Below are positions 21,851-36,173 of a DNA stretch of 64,000 nt, piece after piece. Below the pieces are notes generated by a model. The model was not told the DNA's origin, ran no database searches, and saw nothing but the letters and a program-made list of their open reading frames with translations. The translations under genes were made by a program, and so were the position numbers. This stretch comes from Leguminivora glycinivorella. Lineage: Eukaryota; Arthropoda; Insecta; Lepidoptera; Tortricidae. Location of the stretch: NCBI RefSeq assembly GCF_023078275.1, contig NC_062978.1, positions 8,942,585 through 9,006,584 on the forward strand. Direction: 5' to 3'. Position 1 is the first letter of the stretch. Each line of letters begins with the position of its first letter.

Positions 21851-22162
21851 TTAGAGGATGTCGTTGAAGAGCGAGTTGTCGAGCGAGTTGAGCAGCTCCT
21901 GCGCGGTGAGGTTGCCGGCGTCGCTGGACGGCATGTTGTCGAGGAAGTCGAGGTTGAAGTCGGCGGCGGCGGCGGCGGCCGAGAACGCGCCCGCGCCGTG
22001 CAGCGCCGGGAACTGCTGCAGCGCGCCCGCCAGCATGCCGCCGTGCGCGCCGTGCGCGTGCGCGCCGTGCCCGTGCGAGCCGTGCGCACCGTGCGCCATG
22101 CCGCCCATGCCGCCGCCCTGCATCGACATGCTCTGGCTCTGGTTCATATGAATATTCGACAT
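21851..22162 (-). CDS. mam: mam exon H (stop)
   Basis: 103 codons and TAA at 21851-21853. MSNIHMNQSQSMSMQ, then a His/Gly/Ala-rich stretch and FNLDFLDNMPSSD plus AQELLNSLDNSLFNDIL at the C-terminus. Confidence 0.92.
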   Translation of the reverse strand: MSNIHMNQSQSMSMQGGGMGGMAHGAHGSHGHGAHAHGAHGGMLAGALQQFPALHGAGAFSAAAAAADFNLDFLDNMPSSDAGNLTAQELLNSLDNSLFNDIL

Positions 22163-25100
22163 CTGAAATTAACGTAACACTTTACTGTCTGTTTCATGGT
22201 GACGTCGACTGTTCCGATTCATTCGATAGTATTTATACTTCAGTATGTATTGATAACGACATAATATTTTTAACGTGAATAAATCTTACCTGTCCTTGCA
22301 CGTTCATCATCTGATTTTGCTGCATGATGAGATGTGACATCGGAGCCTGCTGATTCGACGCTCTGTAATTAAAACACTTCGTCAAATGATTGAAAAAAAA
22401 ATAAGACATTTCCGAATAAAACTTTATGTTCTAAACATACGAATTTCCTCTTTCGGATAGCATTCTGATAATTGTTTGCAGACTAGTGAATGCTAATTCC
22501 TCTTTCTACATTGATATAGTCTGCCCCAACAACATTTACACTTTCCTTGTCTTTTATTCGCCCTCGACTTATTTCGGCATTGGCATTAGCGCACTCGCAC
22601 GAAAGGTAATATTGCTTAATTTCAATATCGATAGAGGGTACAGGTAGTCGAATTATCCGTCCAGTAGTAGTCTTCCTATGATCCGAGTTACCAAGTAAAA
22701 AAAAAATCTTGGTAATAGTTTTTTGATACTCCTAAAACGTACGCGATGCGTATGCATACCTCTGCTGCTGCTGTTGCTGCAGTAGTTGCTGCTGCATGCG
22801 CGAGTGCTGCAGCTGCATCTGCTGCTGCGCCGCGCTGCCCGCGCCCGCGCCCGCGCCGCCCAGCCCGCCCATGCCGCCCATGCCGAATCCTCCGCCTGAA
22901 CATCACAACAACAATAACATCACTACAGGCAGGCACGCATGCTCGCGCGATAAATGATATAACAGCAGGCCGTCCATTACGCACTATTTGCAAGTGCCAT
23001 AGGGACGGATGTTTTATCGTTTATCGCGCGACCATGCTATCGGTGCTCGTCAGTTCACGAATGGAACGAATGGTGAATGGAAATATCTACGTGTGTGACA
23101 GATCAACCAATAAAATACTGGCTTTTGACAGTTACGACTATATACCGATGCAGTGCAGGTGTCACTCACACAATAAAAGTTTCATTCATTCCATTCGCGC
23201 CAGCTTTCGTGAATCATCCTGTACAAGTGTACATAAGTAGTACAACACAAAGTTAAAGCGATAAATCGCCTCGTTATGCATATTTAATTTTTTTACAGTA
23301 AAGTATGTACGGTATAGCGGGACAATTTCGACTGGGGGGCAACTGCCCCGCTGTATCTTATGTATATAAATTCCAGTACGCATGAAATGTCGTTCTAAAA
23401 TAGAAACATTGCAAAAGATAAATATAAATTAAATGCTACTACGTAATTTCTTGACGTATTCAAATCTGAGGAGAATTACAGCATTATCGATTTATCTAAT
23501 AATATAAATTGTAATGTAAGCAATGAGGAAAACGATAAGCGGTCAAGAGCGCGCTAACTCATTTAGTTTTAGATATCGTTCCAGCGTAAGCAATAATTAA
23601 TATAATTACTTACTGGTGCTATTGGCGTTTGGCGACCGTTAGTTGATAGAGCCTTTAATATGAGTTTGGGACGTTTTAGAACTCGAGTGCGTTTCGATAG
23701 CGTAAATATCGTGACAAATGTACGTAATTTTTGGTTTTAGTAGATAGTTCGGGTCCAATGTTCAGTTTTTCCATACAATAAATGTAACGAGTAACGTATT
23801 GAAGTTATTTTTCAAAACTCACTATACGAAAATGCGGTTTTTCTCGATTTCTGACAAAACTTTTTGAACGTTCTACTTTGGTTTAGCACTTATAGATTTC
23901 GCGTGAAAAATCCGTCATTTATAATAACACCTAAAACTGTACCATCCTCAAGCACTACAGCAGTCCTCTAACAGGCTATTTGTATAAACATACAATAGAA
24001 TTTCGTGATTACGGCATTTTTCAATGCAATATCGTTTATTTGAGAAGGTTACAAATATCGACAATAAGCATAGATAGTTGAAACGGAACCGACCTTGATG
24101 GTGATGGAGCTGCTGCCGCGCCTGCTGCTGCAGCATGGCGTGGCGCCACTCGGGCGAGTACTGGCGCGGCAGCTGCGGCGCGTACGTGCGCGCCGGCGCG
24201 GCGCGGCGCGGGCCACCCGTCCCCGGCCCGGGCGCGCCCCCGCCCACGAAGCGCGCCTTGTACTCGGGCGGCGGCGGCCGCATCTGCTGCTGCTGCTGCT
24301 GCTGTTGCTGCTGCGCGCGCAGCATGTGCTGCTGCTGTTGCTGCAACATCTTCGCTTGCTGCTCGCGGGAGATGCCCGCCGCGGCGACCCCTGCGAATGG
24401 ACCGATTGATAATAAAGATTTGTCGTTATAACATCGTCAATGATGTCCGGAGATTCGCTCGGAATTCTATTTTATTATAATTATCGTGTATTAGACGACA
24501 TATCTGGGCGACTGAGCTTCGCTCGGTTCTATTTTATTATATCACGTCTTTAGATGAAAAAAAAAACTCTTTATAAATACAAAAAAAACTTCATATCTGG
24601 CCGGGATTCGAAACCCTAACACCTGCGATGTGCTTGCGAACATTACTAGACCGACCTCTTACGACTGAGCTACACCCAGCCGATGCGCTGTCGACGAAAT
24701 TAACGACCATATTTTGAAACAAAAAACGCATGAAAACTCGAAAATTCGCGTTTTCCGGGATCTAAGGCTAAGCTAGATCGATTTTTCACCCCCGAAAACC
24801 CTCACATAACAAATTTCAGCGAAATCGTTAGAGCAAAAATTAAAAAGACACACACAATAATATACCTACCGTATTTTGCATTTAATAATGCGAAAGAAAA
24901 ACACGTGAAAACTCGAAAATTCGCGTTTCCCGGGACCTAACACTAAGCTAGATCGATTTTATAACAAACTTCAGCGAAATCGTCAGAGCTGTTTCCTACA
25001 TAGCCGTTATATATGAATAAGGACCAGTTGCATCAACCACATTTGACAGACACATTATCGTCACGCAGCAGACGACTATGGAACTTCCCATAAAATAAAA

Positions 25101-28100
25101 TTTAACGAACGCTTTAACGGTGACAGACAGTTTCATGCAACCGGCCCTAATTTTTTATATATATATATTGGGGACACCTTACACAGATCGACTTAGCCCC
25201 AAACTAAGCAAATCTTGTACTATGGGTGCTAAGCGACGATATACATACTTAAATAGATAAATACATACTTATATACCTACATAGAAAACATCCATGACTC
25301 AGGAACAAATATCTGTGCTCATCACACAAATAAATGCCCTTACCGGGATTCGAACCCAGGACCGCAGTTTAGCAGGCAGGGTCACTGTCAAATATACAAG
25401 AATTGCTCGTTTAAAAATATTAGATGTATGTAGTATAAAATAGTGTACAGACCCATAGGCGCCTGCGGCCCCTGCTGCGGCTGCGCGGCGGCCTGCGCGG
25501 CGTGCGCGGCGTGCGCGGGGTGCGCGGGCCGCGGCCGCATCGCATGCGAGAAGTTCATGCTCTGCGACTGCGACATCGAGTACGAATCGTTCCCGCCGCC
25601 TGTAATCAACAATGTCACACTTCAGATCTGACCACACAGAAATTGAGTCCAACACCACTGGACTAGCTTGAAAAATAGGATTGTCATATCATTTCATGTT
25701 AGGCATGTTAGGCATACAGCGGGGCGGGGCGAGCGGCGTGCAAGTCAAACAATTGAAGCTCATACGAGTGTCCTAAATCGACGCTGCATACGTTGGACGC
25801 ACGCTCGCCCGTCCCGCTGCACACTCCGCTCTGAGCGTCCACTCAGGACTTACACTTAGCCAGTGACAGCGTCCAGCATAGAACACGATCGGCACAGATT
25901 CACTAAGTGCACGACTGGAACTGCCCTCATTTTGTACGTTTTTCTATGTTAATTATCATGGAGTCAAATTAGTAATTTAGTACCGACGGCCGCCGAAATG
26001 CATTAATGTTCGACATGCCATAAGATTACTTGTACAGTCAAATTCATATAGGTAAATATATGTACATTTTTTCACCTTATTGCCACTAGTTACGGTAAAG
26101 AAATGTACACATATTTATGAACTCGACTGTATTTGGGACAAGCGTCGCACCTGCAGGACAGGTTACCAATATTAGTTTTATATTAAAATTTAATGAACTG
26201 AGCACCATATCCTATCGTGCAGGTACAGAGGTAAATGCAGGTCCAATTTGAGTTGGCTAAGTCTGTCGTGCCTCCACAGGTCAGCGTAGCAATTGCAAGT
26301 TACCATTTTATGACCCTTAATAGGCAACATTAATGAGATTAACACAACACGGGCTTGCCCAATAGGTAAAATGAGATCTTGTGGCAAGTGAAGCCGAAGT
26401 TAACGAGTACTTTATAATAGATATGTAAAATGTAACTTGCCACGGGAAAAAATGCTACGTCTTAAGGTACCTATGGAACGTCACATATAATTTAAAATAT
26501 TTTTGAACAGTCCGGCAGAAAATTATAGAAACTGAGGCAATAAAATAACCTATAACAAGCTTTTTACAGCATGTGAGCGTAATTAGTCACAATGGTGACG
26601 TCGTTTTATATGTTAAGTCATCATTATCTTGCTGAAACTATCCAAACAAAGCAACAAGGAAAACTTAGGCAGAATTCCATGCATTTCCCCGGGGTAATTC
26701 CATGTACATACCATCCGTGTAGTATATCCTCTCTATATCGCGAGTATTCCGGAGTTCTAGGTTTAATTTAGGTCACACGAAATGAAAGCACGGCTTCGAC
26801 ATACACTTAATAGAGTAAAGAGATTATGCGTTTACCCAGGGAAGTGTTGATTAAAAGTTACTGTTTTATTAATAAGTAATTCTACAATTAAATATAATTC
26901 GCAATTAGTAACCAATATACTTTAAATTCGATTTCAGTTGAAACACATCATTGTTCTTTCGCAATTCTACATAAAACTACAATGAGTAATACGAGTACCT
27001 ATGTATGTAATAGGTACAAAGGCTAAAGTAAATTAAAATTTAAGGTTTTTCCCCATAGTTGACATGTTTTATTAGAAGACCATACCTATCTCTGTGGTGA
27101 GTTGTTGACTAGTGACAATAACCAGAAATGGGTAAGTTTCCTACTATGACCGTCACCATCGGATGGTGATTGAAACATACATGAGTCATAATATGTATGG
27201 AACATTTAGTAAAAGTACTTAAGTTAAGGTTTTGATTGTTAGGATTTGGCCCGCTTTACATGAATTATCGTACCCCAGGGCATCTCATTGATGTTTACTA
27301 GCTAGCGTATTTGTTTGTTACGGTTCGACGTTTTTGTAAACACCTCATTCGAAATATTGTTCATTCCATCATTCCGAGCGCGATCGCGAGGTGACGCACG
27401 ATGCGCGTGCCTTGACAAGTTAGAGTCTAACTAACTAGATTAATATAGACCTAATTAATTAAGCGGCACGTCCTTGTAGCGAAACCGTCAGGATTGTCAG
27501 GAATAGTACATAATTCCCTATTAGCAAATCGTTTTCGTCAAAAGGATTTGCTAATATGGAATTACTATGAAATACTGAGGAGTGACGTCACGGTCAATTA
27601 ATTTACTTTGTCTTTCTCTTTGACTTATTAAATATAAATTATGTTTAAACATAACTACTGTCCATGTTATTCTTCTAATTTTGTGGTGCTTTATTTCGAG
27701 CACTGCATAAAATATTTTATTTTAAGTATAGAAAACTAGCCTATACGAGTAATAGCGCATGATACTCCTATACATATAGTATATTTTTCCTTAAAGTCAA
27801 AAATATAAAGTAACTGACAAAAAATAAGCAGTTAAATAAAAATAATTCCCATGAATCATAAACTAAAGCTACGATTCGTTCGTTCTCAATCTGAAGTGCA
27901 CTTATCGAATGCAGCAGATGCGTCAATCTATGTCACCGCTCGCGGGTGCGATGCGGCGCGGCGGTTGGCGCATTCTCGCCGATCGTCAACCTCGGGCGCA
28001 CACTCTGCACTCTACTACGTATAAGTTGCGCTAAACGACTCCTGGCCCCGTAGCAGTTCTGCGACGCCAAACGCCGCACAAATGCATGTCTGGCTCTGTC

Positions 28101-31100
28101 GCGCCAATACGCAAGAGCGATAGAGATAGATTGCATTTCTGCGGCGTTTGGGGTAGCAGAAATGCCATTCGGCTACGGGGCCTGCCCTGTTACAACCATT
28201 GCTAAGCTTGCGGCAGTCGCGTGTGAACCACTATAATAATATCATTTTAGCACGTCATTGTTAAAGATCTGGAGTCCTCGGTTACAGTGGATTATTTATG
28301 AAACGGATAATTGTACACACTGGTAATATTTAACGTTCGCTCTTAACTTCTCATCTGTAAGGTCCGTACTCGAACACCCGCGACGCATCGAGCATTATCC
28401 ACACTGCCAAAGTGTGTGTTAAAAATTAAACCGACCACACGTTTGAGTTTTTGCATATTTTTGTTTTTAACAAGAAAGATGAGACGGTTACAAAGTAGTT
28501 AGATGAGTTCCTTCGCGACTTAACTATTTCTTGGTAGGTGTGTAAGCGTAATACATTCCATTCCTCGGTCCGGAATTGAGTCATCAGTTTAGCATTTCAT
28601 TGAAATGAATATTACTTTTATTATTTGTGCCGTTTGTATATCCGAGGTCTTTATAGAGAGTACGTCGCAGACGTCGCATCGGACCGATAGATGGCGCCAT
28701 CGTTCGTTGTAAGTCGCTCCGGCGTCTCACCGCCGCGATGTTGGTAGTCCCGTTTTCCCCCACCTGCAACACAAGGCCCCCCGCGCCCCGACTCGCCACC
28801 AGCCACCCACATTGTTTCGTCGAACGCCGAAGTGACCGGTTGTCGCGTATTCCGTTCGAACATTTTTACAGCATGGTGTCTCGAAATTAATCTTTTAGTT
28901 TCTATTTCCTTGTTATTTCTGGTCAAACCAGAGTTATTCGTGTTTTTATTTAAAAAGTGGCTTATAACGTTTCGGAATTATGAAATTTTTCAATTTCATC
29001 CGTCAATTCTTTCTTCCCTTTTAATTTGCGCTCGTTCGTCTTGAATAATGAGATATATTATGCCTCGCTAGCGATCATTATTCGTCTTTCGGGGTTCTCA
29101 CTATAGAAATGAACGAGCGGTGCTTTATGATTCTACCCACTTTTTTGTAAGAAAGTTCCATGCTGCAAAAATCGTTACCGTTAATCAGTTTTCTTTTTAA
29201 ACTATTCGCATTTCCGAGACTAAAGTAGGAAGTGTTATCCGCGTATTAAAAGTTTCGCGCGAGAATATAAGCGGTAACGTAGGTAAGTTGCTCCGCCGGG
29301 GACCACGTGCTCCGGGGACCACGTGCTTCGCGACCGCGGGCTGCGCGACCTGCGGGCTGCGGCGGCGGCGGCGGCGGGCGCGGTGGAGGAATACCGCGCT
29401 CCAAGGAGGTTTGAATTTCTCCGACGAATGGGTGAGCGGATTCATATTATTTTAGAAAGAATTCCGATTCGGTGCGGAGGCCCCAAGCCACGTGTCGACG
29501 CCGAAACTTACTGTAGCGCTGCGATAGCGCCGCTGACCGCGGCAGTGTTGTCCGCGCGTCGGCGCCGCCAAGGTTACGTAGAAGTTGCCTCCTCGTTAAC
29601 GGTGGCCATCTCTGCGGTGCCGCCGAACAACGTTGTGGCCGCCGCATAGGCGTCGCGTGCGACGCTGTAAGTATGTCTGCTGCTGCCCCGACGCGAGCGC
29701 CGTGCCGTTAGTGATCAGTCGTCAATACGCAGGCTACCAGCGCGGCCACCTTCTGCCCCCGCCACAACGCCGCGAGCCTGCTGAAGCTGTCCACCAGTAT
29801 CGATGGCCGCCACGCTTATGCTGGCGCCTCGATGGTGATGCAGAGCGTTCGTCTGCCGTGACAACGCCGCGATCCTGCTGAAGCTGTCCACCAGTATCGC
29901 TGGCCGCCACGCTTATGCTGGCGCCTCGATGGTGACGATGCAGAGCGTTCGTCTGCCGTGACAACGCCGCGATCCTGCTGAAGCTGTCCACCAGTATCGC
30001 TGGCCGCCACGCTTATGCTGGCGCCTCGATGGTGACGATGCAGAGCGTTCGTCTGCCGTGACAACACCGCGATCCTGCTGAAGCTGTCCACCAGTATCGC
30101 TGGCCGCCACGCTTATGCTGGCGCCTCGATGGTGATGCAGAGCGTGCGTCTGCCTTGACAACGCCGCGAGCCTGCTGAAGCTGTCCACCAATATCGCTGG
30201 CCGCCACGCTTTTGCTGGCGCCTCGATGGTGATACAGAGCGTTCGTCTGCCGTGACAACGCCGCGATCCTGCTGACCTGCTGTAGCTGTCCACCAGTATC
30301 GCTGGCCGCCACGCTTATGCTGGCGCCTCGATGGTGATGCAGCGAGCTCATCTGCCGTGACAACGCCGCGATCCTGCTGAAGCTGTCCACCAGTATCGCT
30401 GGCCGCCACGCTTATGCTGGCGCCTCGATGGTGATGTAGAGCGTTCATATGCCGTGACAACGACGCGAGACGCGACCCTGCCGAAGCTGTCCACCAGTAT
30501 TGCTGGCCGCCACGCTTATGCTGGCGCCTCAGTGGTGATGCGGAGCGTAATACTGTTAACCGCTGCACAGGCGTCGCAATCCTTCTGCTGCGTCTGCCGT
30601 GACAACGCCGCAAGCTACTTGAAGTTTTCCACCGGTGTCGTCGGCCGACACGCTCATGCTGGCGCCTTGATGTCGCCTCGATCGCACGAGGTAAGATTGT
30701 AGACGCGGCGACCTTCATCGCGCCACCGAGCGCAATACTGCGGCTACCACGAAGGCGTCGCTAATTTTCCTGCCGCGTTTGCCGTGACGACGCCGCGAAC
30801 TCTGTTGATGCTGTTCACCGATGTAGCTGACTGCCACGCTTGCGCCGGTGCCTCCCGCGCTGACGGCGGCCACCTCGAGAAGGCCACCGAGCACGATACT
30901 GCGTGACGCGACAGGGCATCGAGACGCCTTTCGAGCTGACGACGGCCGTCTCAATCTCACCGCCGAACATAACAGCGTCTGCTGCAGTGACAAGCTGGTA
31001 AGATTGCTGATGTGGGCCCTTGCTAGCCGCCACGCTGATAACGCCCGTCGCGCCTAAGATGTCACGCTCACCGCGAACACTGTCTTCCCCTACAATGGTA

Positions 31101-34100
31101 CCACGACCACGACTATCCAGGCTCCGTCTGCTACGGTATCGTTGCAGACTCTGTTGCTGACCAGGCTGATACTACCCTCCAATGTGACGCCGGGCGCCGC
31201 TATCAGCTGACATCCCGTACACTATGGTATCCACTCTTCTCTTTCCAGTTCCCGTGAAGTACGACTGTATTTACACTCTATTTTGACCAAGGACTCCTCC
31301 GTCGCCGAAGTGAGAACAGATAAATTCTAAAGATGCTACGTCCTAACGTGGTTTGGACACCCATAGTTGAACGAGGTAAGACGTCAATAACCGGACGAGG
31401 AGCCGCACTGCTGCGAGGGTGTCCTGACGATGTTCGCGAGCTATCTAATCGGAGAGGCGCCTCGCGAGAAGACCCTGTGATTCCTGTACATCGCTCATTG
31501 TGTAGGTCAAAGACATCGTAAAGGTTTGCGAGAAAAAAAAAAAAAAAAATCCCTTTCAGAATGTCCAGATCTGAATTCGAGCCAGCGTCCTGCATCCTGA
31601 GCGTGCGTCTGTTTACCGGGCGGACACCAAAACCGATCGGCAATCTGGCCGCGGGGGTTCCAAGTACACGATGATTTCCCGGAGGCTTGTGGCGCCCCCT
31701 GTCCATTCGAGAGATTAACTTATTCGCCGAGCCTCTAATAAACAAATTGGGAAGAATAGACCTGCTTCGCCTTAGTGAACTTCAGATTCCAGCTCAAAGC
31801 GAGAGGGGCCAGGAACTCAGGAGTACTTCAGTAGTTATCATCTGGCTCGACTATACTCAATTGATATAGTGCTTGATTCGATCGTAGAACCCGATTTCAT
31901 AAATCTCACAACTTTCGTGGTCTACAGAGGAAGGTTGCACCGCTGTAGTTTCCAGCATTACCTCGTACAGCTGCCGATAGCTGTAGGCCAATCGCCCCTG
32001 TTTTGCTTGCATCTGCAGCCCGATAAGACCTTCAATAATCGGAACATTGTACGAACTAAAGCTCTTCCGATGGAGAATAGTCTTCAACAGGCGGTGGCGC
32101 TGGCGACTGAAGTGACATGCAGTCGGATTAAGGTTCGCATAGCACTATATGCTATGCACAGTTCAGTTGTATGTTATGTTATGCTGTACGATGGCAGGAC
32201 TACATCTCTTCTGTTACGAGTGACTACGACAGTAACTGCTGACTCCAACAGACTGTCGTACGAGGTCAGTATGCACCCCCTGGGAGCCAAGTAAGTGACC
32301 TTCGGTGACCTCGCCTTCTTCTGCTTCGCCCGTCATCGTACCTCTTCGTCTGCGAGAGCCCTGCATTACGCCGTACAACGGTACGTATTAAGCCTCCGCC
32401 ACACATAAAGCGCATTCCGCTTCGCTAACGCTACGCTATCAGCGCGCTGAATGCGCGTGCATTCCGCTCGCGTCCCGCGCGCGTTGCGCTCGCTATCAGC
32501 GCTCGTTCGTTCCCGCTAGCGCCCACTGGGCGCAACGCCAGCGTTAGTGCGGTGCACCGCCATTATTGCGCTCCGCCTACGCTCTTAAAGCGCGCATGTG
32601 TGGCGGTGTTAAATTCACCCCTTGACCTGCTACCACGACGTGTTCAGCAACCACCAGCGATGCGACACGGACGTCTCCACCTCTCAGTCTACTCTGTCGA
32701 CCTTCATTGCACGAAGTAGAAATCCGTCGCATCGGGTTTTGGATTAGGTAATGGATTACCCTAAGAGTCAATGACTGACTTAAAGAAATCGACTGATACC
32801 TCCGTTCAGTGTAGTAGCAATCGACAGCGCTCGTACTTTTCATCTTCTAGGCTAGTTTTACCGAGCGATCGGTATCCTCAAATGCCCTCACTAAAAAGAG
32901 TTCAGAGTTCAGGAGTCTCGCTTGCAACCGCGCTCGCTTGACGCGAAATAGTCTGATCGAAAATACCAGTATTGTAACAAATAGCCCTTGGGCGCGTGAG
33001 TGATGACCCTTTTCTGTGTTTGATATGGACGTAAGACGTTGGACTTTAAATAGTCATATCAAAGCTAATATTGATTTAGATAATTTTTACGAAGGGTTGA
33101 CAAAAGCAGTATCAATTACGTTACCCTGCTACAGTACAGATAGTTACACTACTTTTACAGTTAATTTCCACACTTTGTATTTTATTGGAAGGTAAAATTT
33201 TTATATTATTAACCTAACAAAGCCGCAGTGAGAGCGAAGTGGCCGCGCTCAGTGCCAAGCCAATACCGATGATTACTTTCTATGGCATTTTGTGTGTCAT
33301 ACATAAGTACATAATTACTCAGGTTCATATATTAATTATCCCGAGCAATGACCTAAAGTGCGCTTGAAAGGTAAATCACAGAGAATCGCATACATGGAAA
33401 TGGTACATTATTGCATTGAATGAGATGCGGGACATTCGTGGATGATTTTCGATTTTTAACAAAGGCATTCGTGCTAAAGTGTGTGCACACACATTATCAA
33501 TATGGAAAGCTGGTCATTCTAATACCTCTAGTTACGGCGTAACATGCGAGCGGTACAAATTTTTTTGTAACGGGTACCAACACCTTAACACATCAAAGTT
33601 CTTAAAATGCTTCGCTACTGGCTCTGTCACGCCAATACGGAAGGGCGATAGCGAGAGAGACAGATAACTACAGTATACGCTACGAAGCTTGATCGATTGG
33701 CAAATTGTCTAAGCACTCAGGAATTTGCGAACATCGGTGTTTGAGATAAGCCAAAAGCTAAGATGTTTTTTTTTTATACTACGTCGGTGGCAAACAAGCA
33801 TACGGTCCGCCTGAAAAAGAAAAAGCGATCACCGTAACCTATGGACGCCTGAAACTCAAGAAGTGTCACATGCGCATTGCCAACCCATTAGAAACTTGTA
33901 CACTGCTGTGTTAAGTACACATGCAGTAAAAAGGAGTGTACAAGTTCCAAGGAGGGTTCGGGTTGCCGACGACTCAAATCAGTGTTAAGTACACATGCAG
34001 TAAAAAGGAGTGTACAAGTTCCAAGGAGGGTTCGGGTTGCCGACGACTCAAATCAAAGGACAATAGACGGAACAAATTAGTTCCGTAGGTCCTTCCGTCA

Positions 34101-36114
34101 CCAGCACACCGCACCCTCGTTGAGCTCTGGCAGCCTTACTCACCGGCTGGAACACAACACTATGAGTAGGGTCTAGTGCTATTTGGCTCCGGTCTTCTGT
34201 AAGGCGGAGGTACTTCCCCAGTTGGGCACTGCTCTAGATTCGAGCGAGATGATATCCGCTGTGCAATGCCCTACCGCACAAAGCGGAATATCATTCGCTA
34301 TGCCCTACCTCCTACAGGATGTGGATTGTGGAGTATGTGGTGGTTAGACTGGGTTACCTTGATGGTGCTGCGAGGTGGGCTGCTGGTGCTGGAAGCTGGC
34401 GTACATGCCCTGCTGCGCCGCCACGGACACGTGCCCGCTGCCGGACCCGCTCACCTGCATGTGCTGAGCCGCGGACACCTGCCACAGAACACACTACATT
34501 TGAGCATTTCTTTTTTTTTTTGCCATAAAAAAATTTGATTGTTTTAGGGAATTTTAGGTCAATTGTACTCAGAATCACGAGTACTTTCAATCTCACTGGG
34601 AGACAAAAAGCGTCTCAGAATTTCCATGCATTTTTGTTACCTTCCTCTTTTGTTACCCCGTACAACATGTACCGAAAATGGTAACAAAATAAGAAAAAAT
34701 CGTATGGGACAATTTTTTTAACTACTAGGATATTATATTATGTACATATAATAGCATTTTATGTACATAATTCTTAGTAGAAATAGCATTTTTTTTTCAA
34801 AAATATCACACTTCATAAAAGTGGCAAAAAAAAAGAAATATTCATTTTAGTAGAGCGGCGAGAGGGTCTCGGAAAAAGTTGAAGTGACTGGAGAGTATAC
34901 TGCTGACAAGTGGTATCGTTGTGATCGGTAGACTTTACTGAATACGAAATAATGACTTGTCGCATTCTCAGACTGTGGGGGGGTTAACTATGACGTCACA
35001 AAGATCGCGGTCCCGGGTTTCAATTTTTTGCCAATTTGTCTAGAAGATAATAAATGAGCAAACTACAACCACATACCTGTAGGCGGGGAGTACCGCTTGA
35101 CACGCGTTCCCATACATTCGGCGTCTACCAAATTACACCTCGCGCAAAATTCGTTTCAAGCAGATATACCTCTAATCTTATTCATCGTAACCTATCAATA
35201 TTGATATCATTTGAAAGCACAATTAAAGTACTTTAAAAAACAATGTCAATAATTTTTTTTAAATCAATAATCGCCAGTCTGTGGTGGTTACAAAGGAAAA
35301 GGTTTCCTAGGTTTGATACCCTAGACGAGTTTAAAAGGGGAGGTAAAGGTGACATATGGGTTTTTCTCTGGCCTAAAAGCTACACAGAGGGTCAGGGGAG
35401 AAAAAACTAGGGTTTAAGTTTAGTTTTAAGTTATTTTTTCCTTTATTTGTTGATTTTATTGTGTTTAATTTTTTTGTAATTTTATCAAGAATACACGTTG
35501 GTTTCTTTTGCTAAAAGTTGCCTTTTTTATGAGAAATGTTATGAATTTTATGGCTTTTTCCGATAGAGACTAAAATTAACTTTCAAATAAGGCCACATAG
35601 TCATAGTTTTACTTATATAATATTAAGGGTATGACTATGTATCAGTAGGCCACATAGTCATACTTTTACTTAATATCTGGGCAACCGAGCTTCGCTCGGT
35701 TCTGTTTCGTATCCTTGACATGTGTCGCCATCTAGTTCAAAAATGAATAGTACCTACATCGAGCGTAAGAATTCTCAGCCTTAACAACACAACTACTCCA
35801 CACGAGATGGCGCGCATTTCGCCACAAAAACTCAAATAGTGTATTTTCTATACGTTTTAGCCTTGACCTGTGTCGCCATCTAGTGTTTGCAATAAATAGT
35901 ACTTACATCGACCGAAAGAATTCTGTCTTAACAGTACAACTACTGCACACGAGATGGCGCGCGAAGAAAAACGCATGAAAACTCGAAAATTCGCGTTTTC
36001 CGGGACCTAAGGATAAGTTAGACCGATTTTTCACCCCAAAAACCCCCACATAACAAATTTCTGCGAAATCGTTAGAGCGGTTTCCGAGATCGTCAGTGTA
36101 AATAAATATATATA

Positions 36115-36173
<59 letters not shown>

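Noticed and set aside
22746..23240. Plus-strand 164-codon frame rich in Ala and Pro
   Set aside because: It is the reverse complement of the Gln/Gly-rich mam exon F and nearby intron.
24095..24431. Leu-rich and Cys-rich plus-strand frames
   Set aside because: Shadows of the poly-Gln CAG tract of mam exon E.
24605..24682. Functional tRNA gene on the minus strand
   Set aside because: A and B boxes are present, but the arms do not pair cleanly and the sequence belongs to a repeated SINE-like family.
29280..29650. Alternative first exon or CpG-island promoter of mam
   Set aside because: Only base composition supports it; no start codon context, donor or conserved residues were found.
29734..30718. 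Several overlapping long minus-strand and plus-strand protein frames
   Set aside because: They arise from a ~100-bp GC-rich tandem unit that lacks stop codons; period not divisible by three gives all frames the same peptide fragments.
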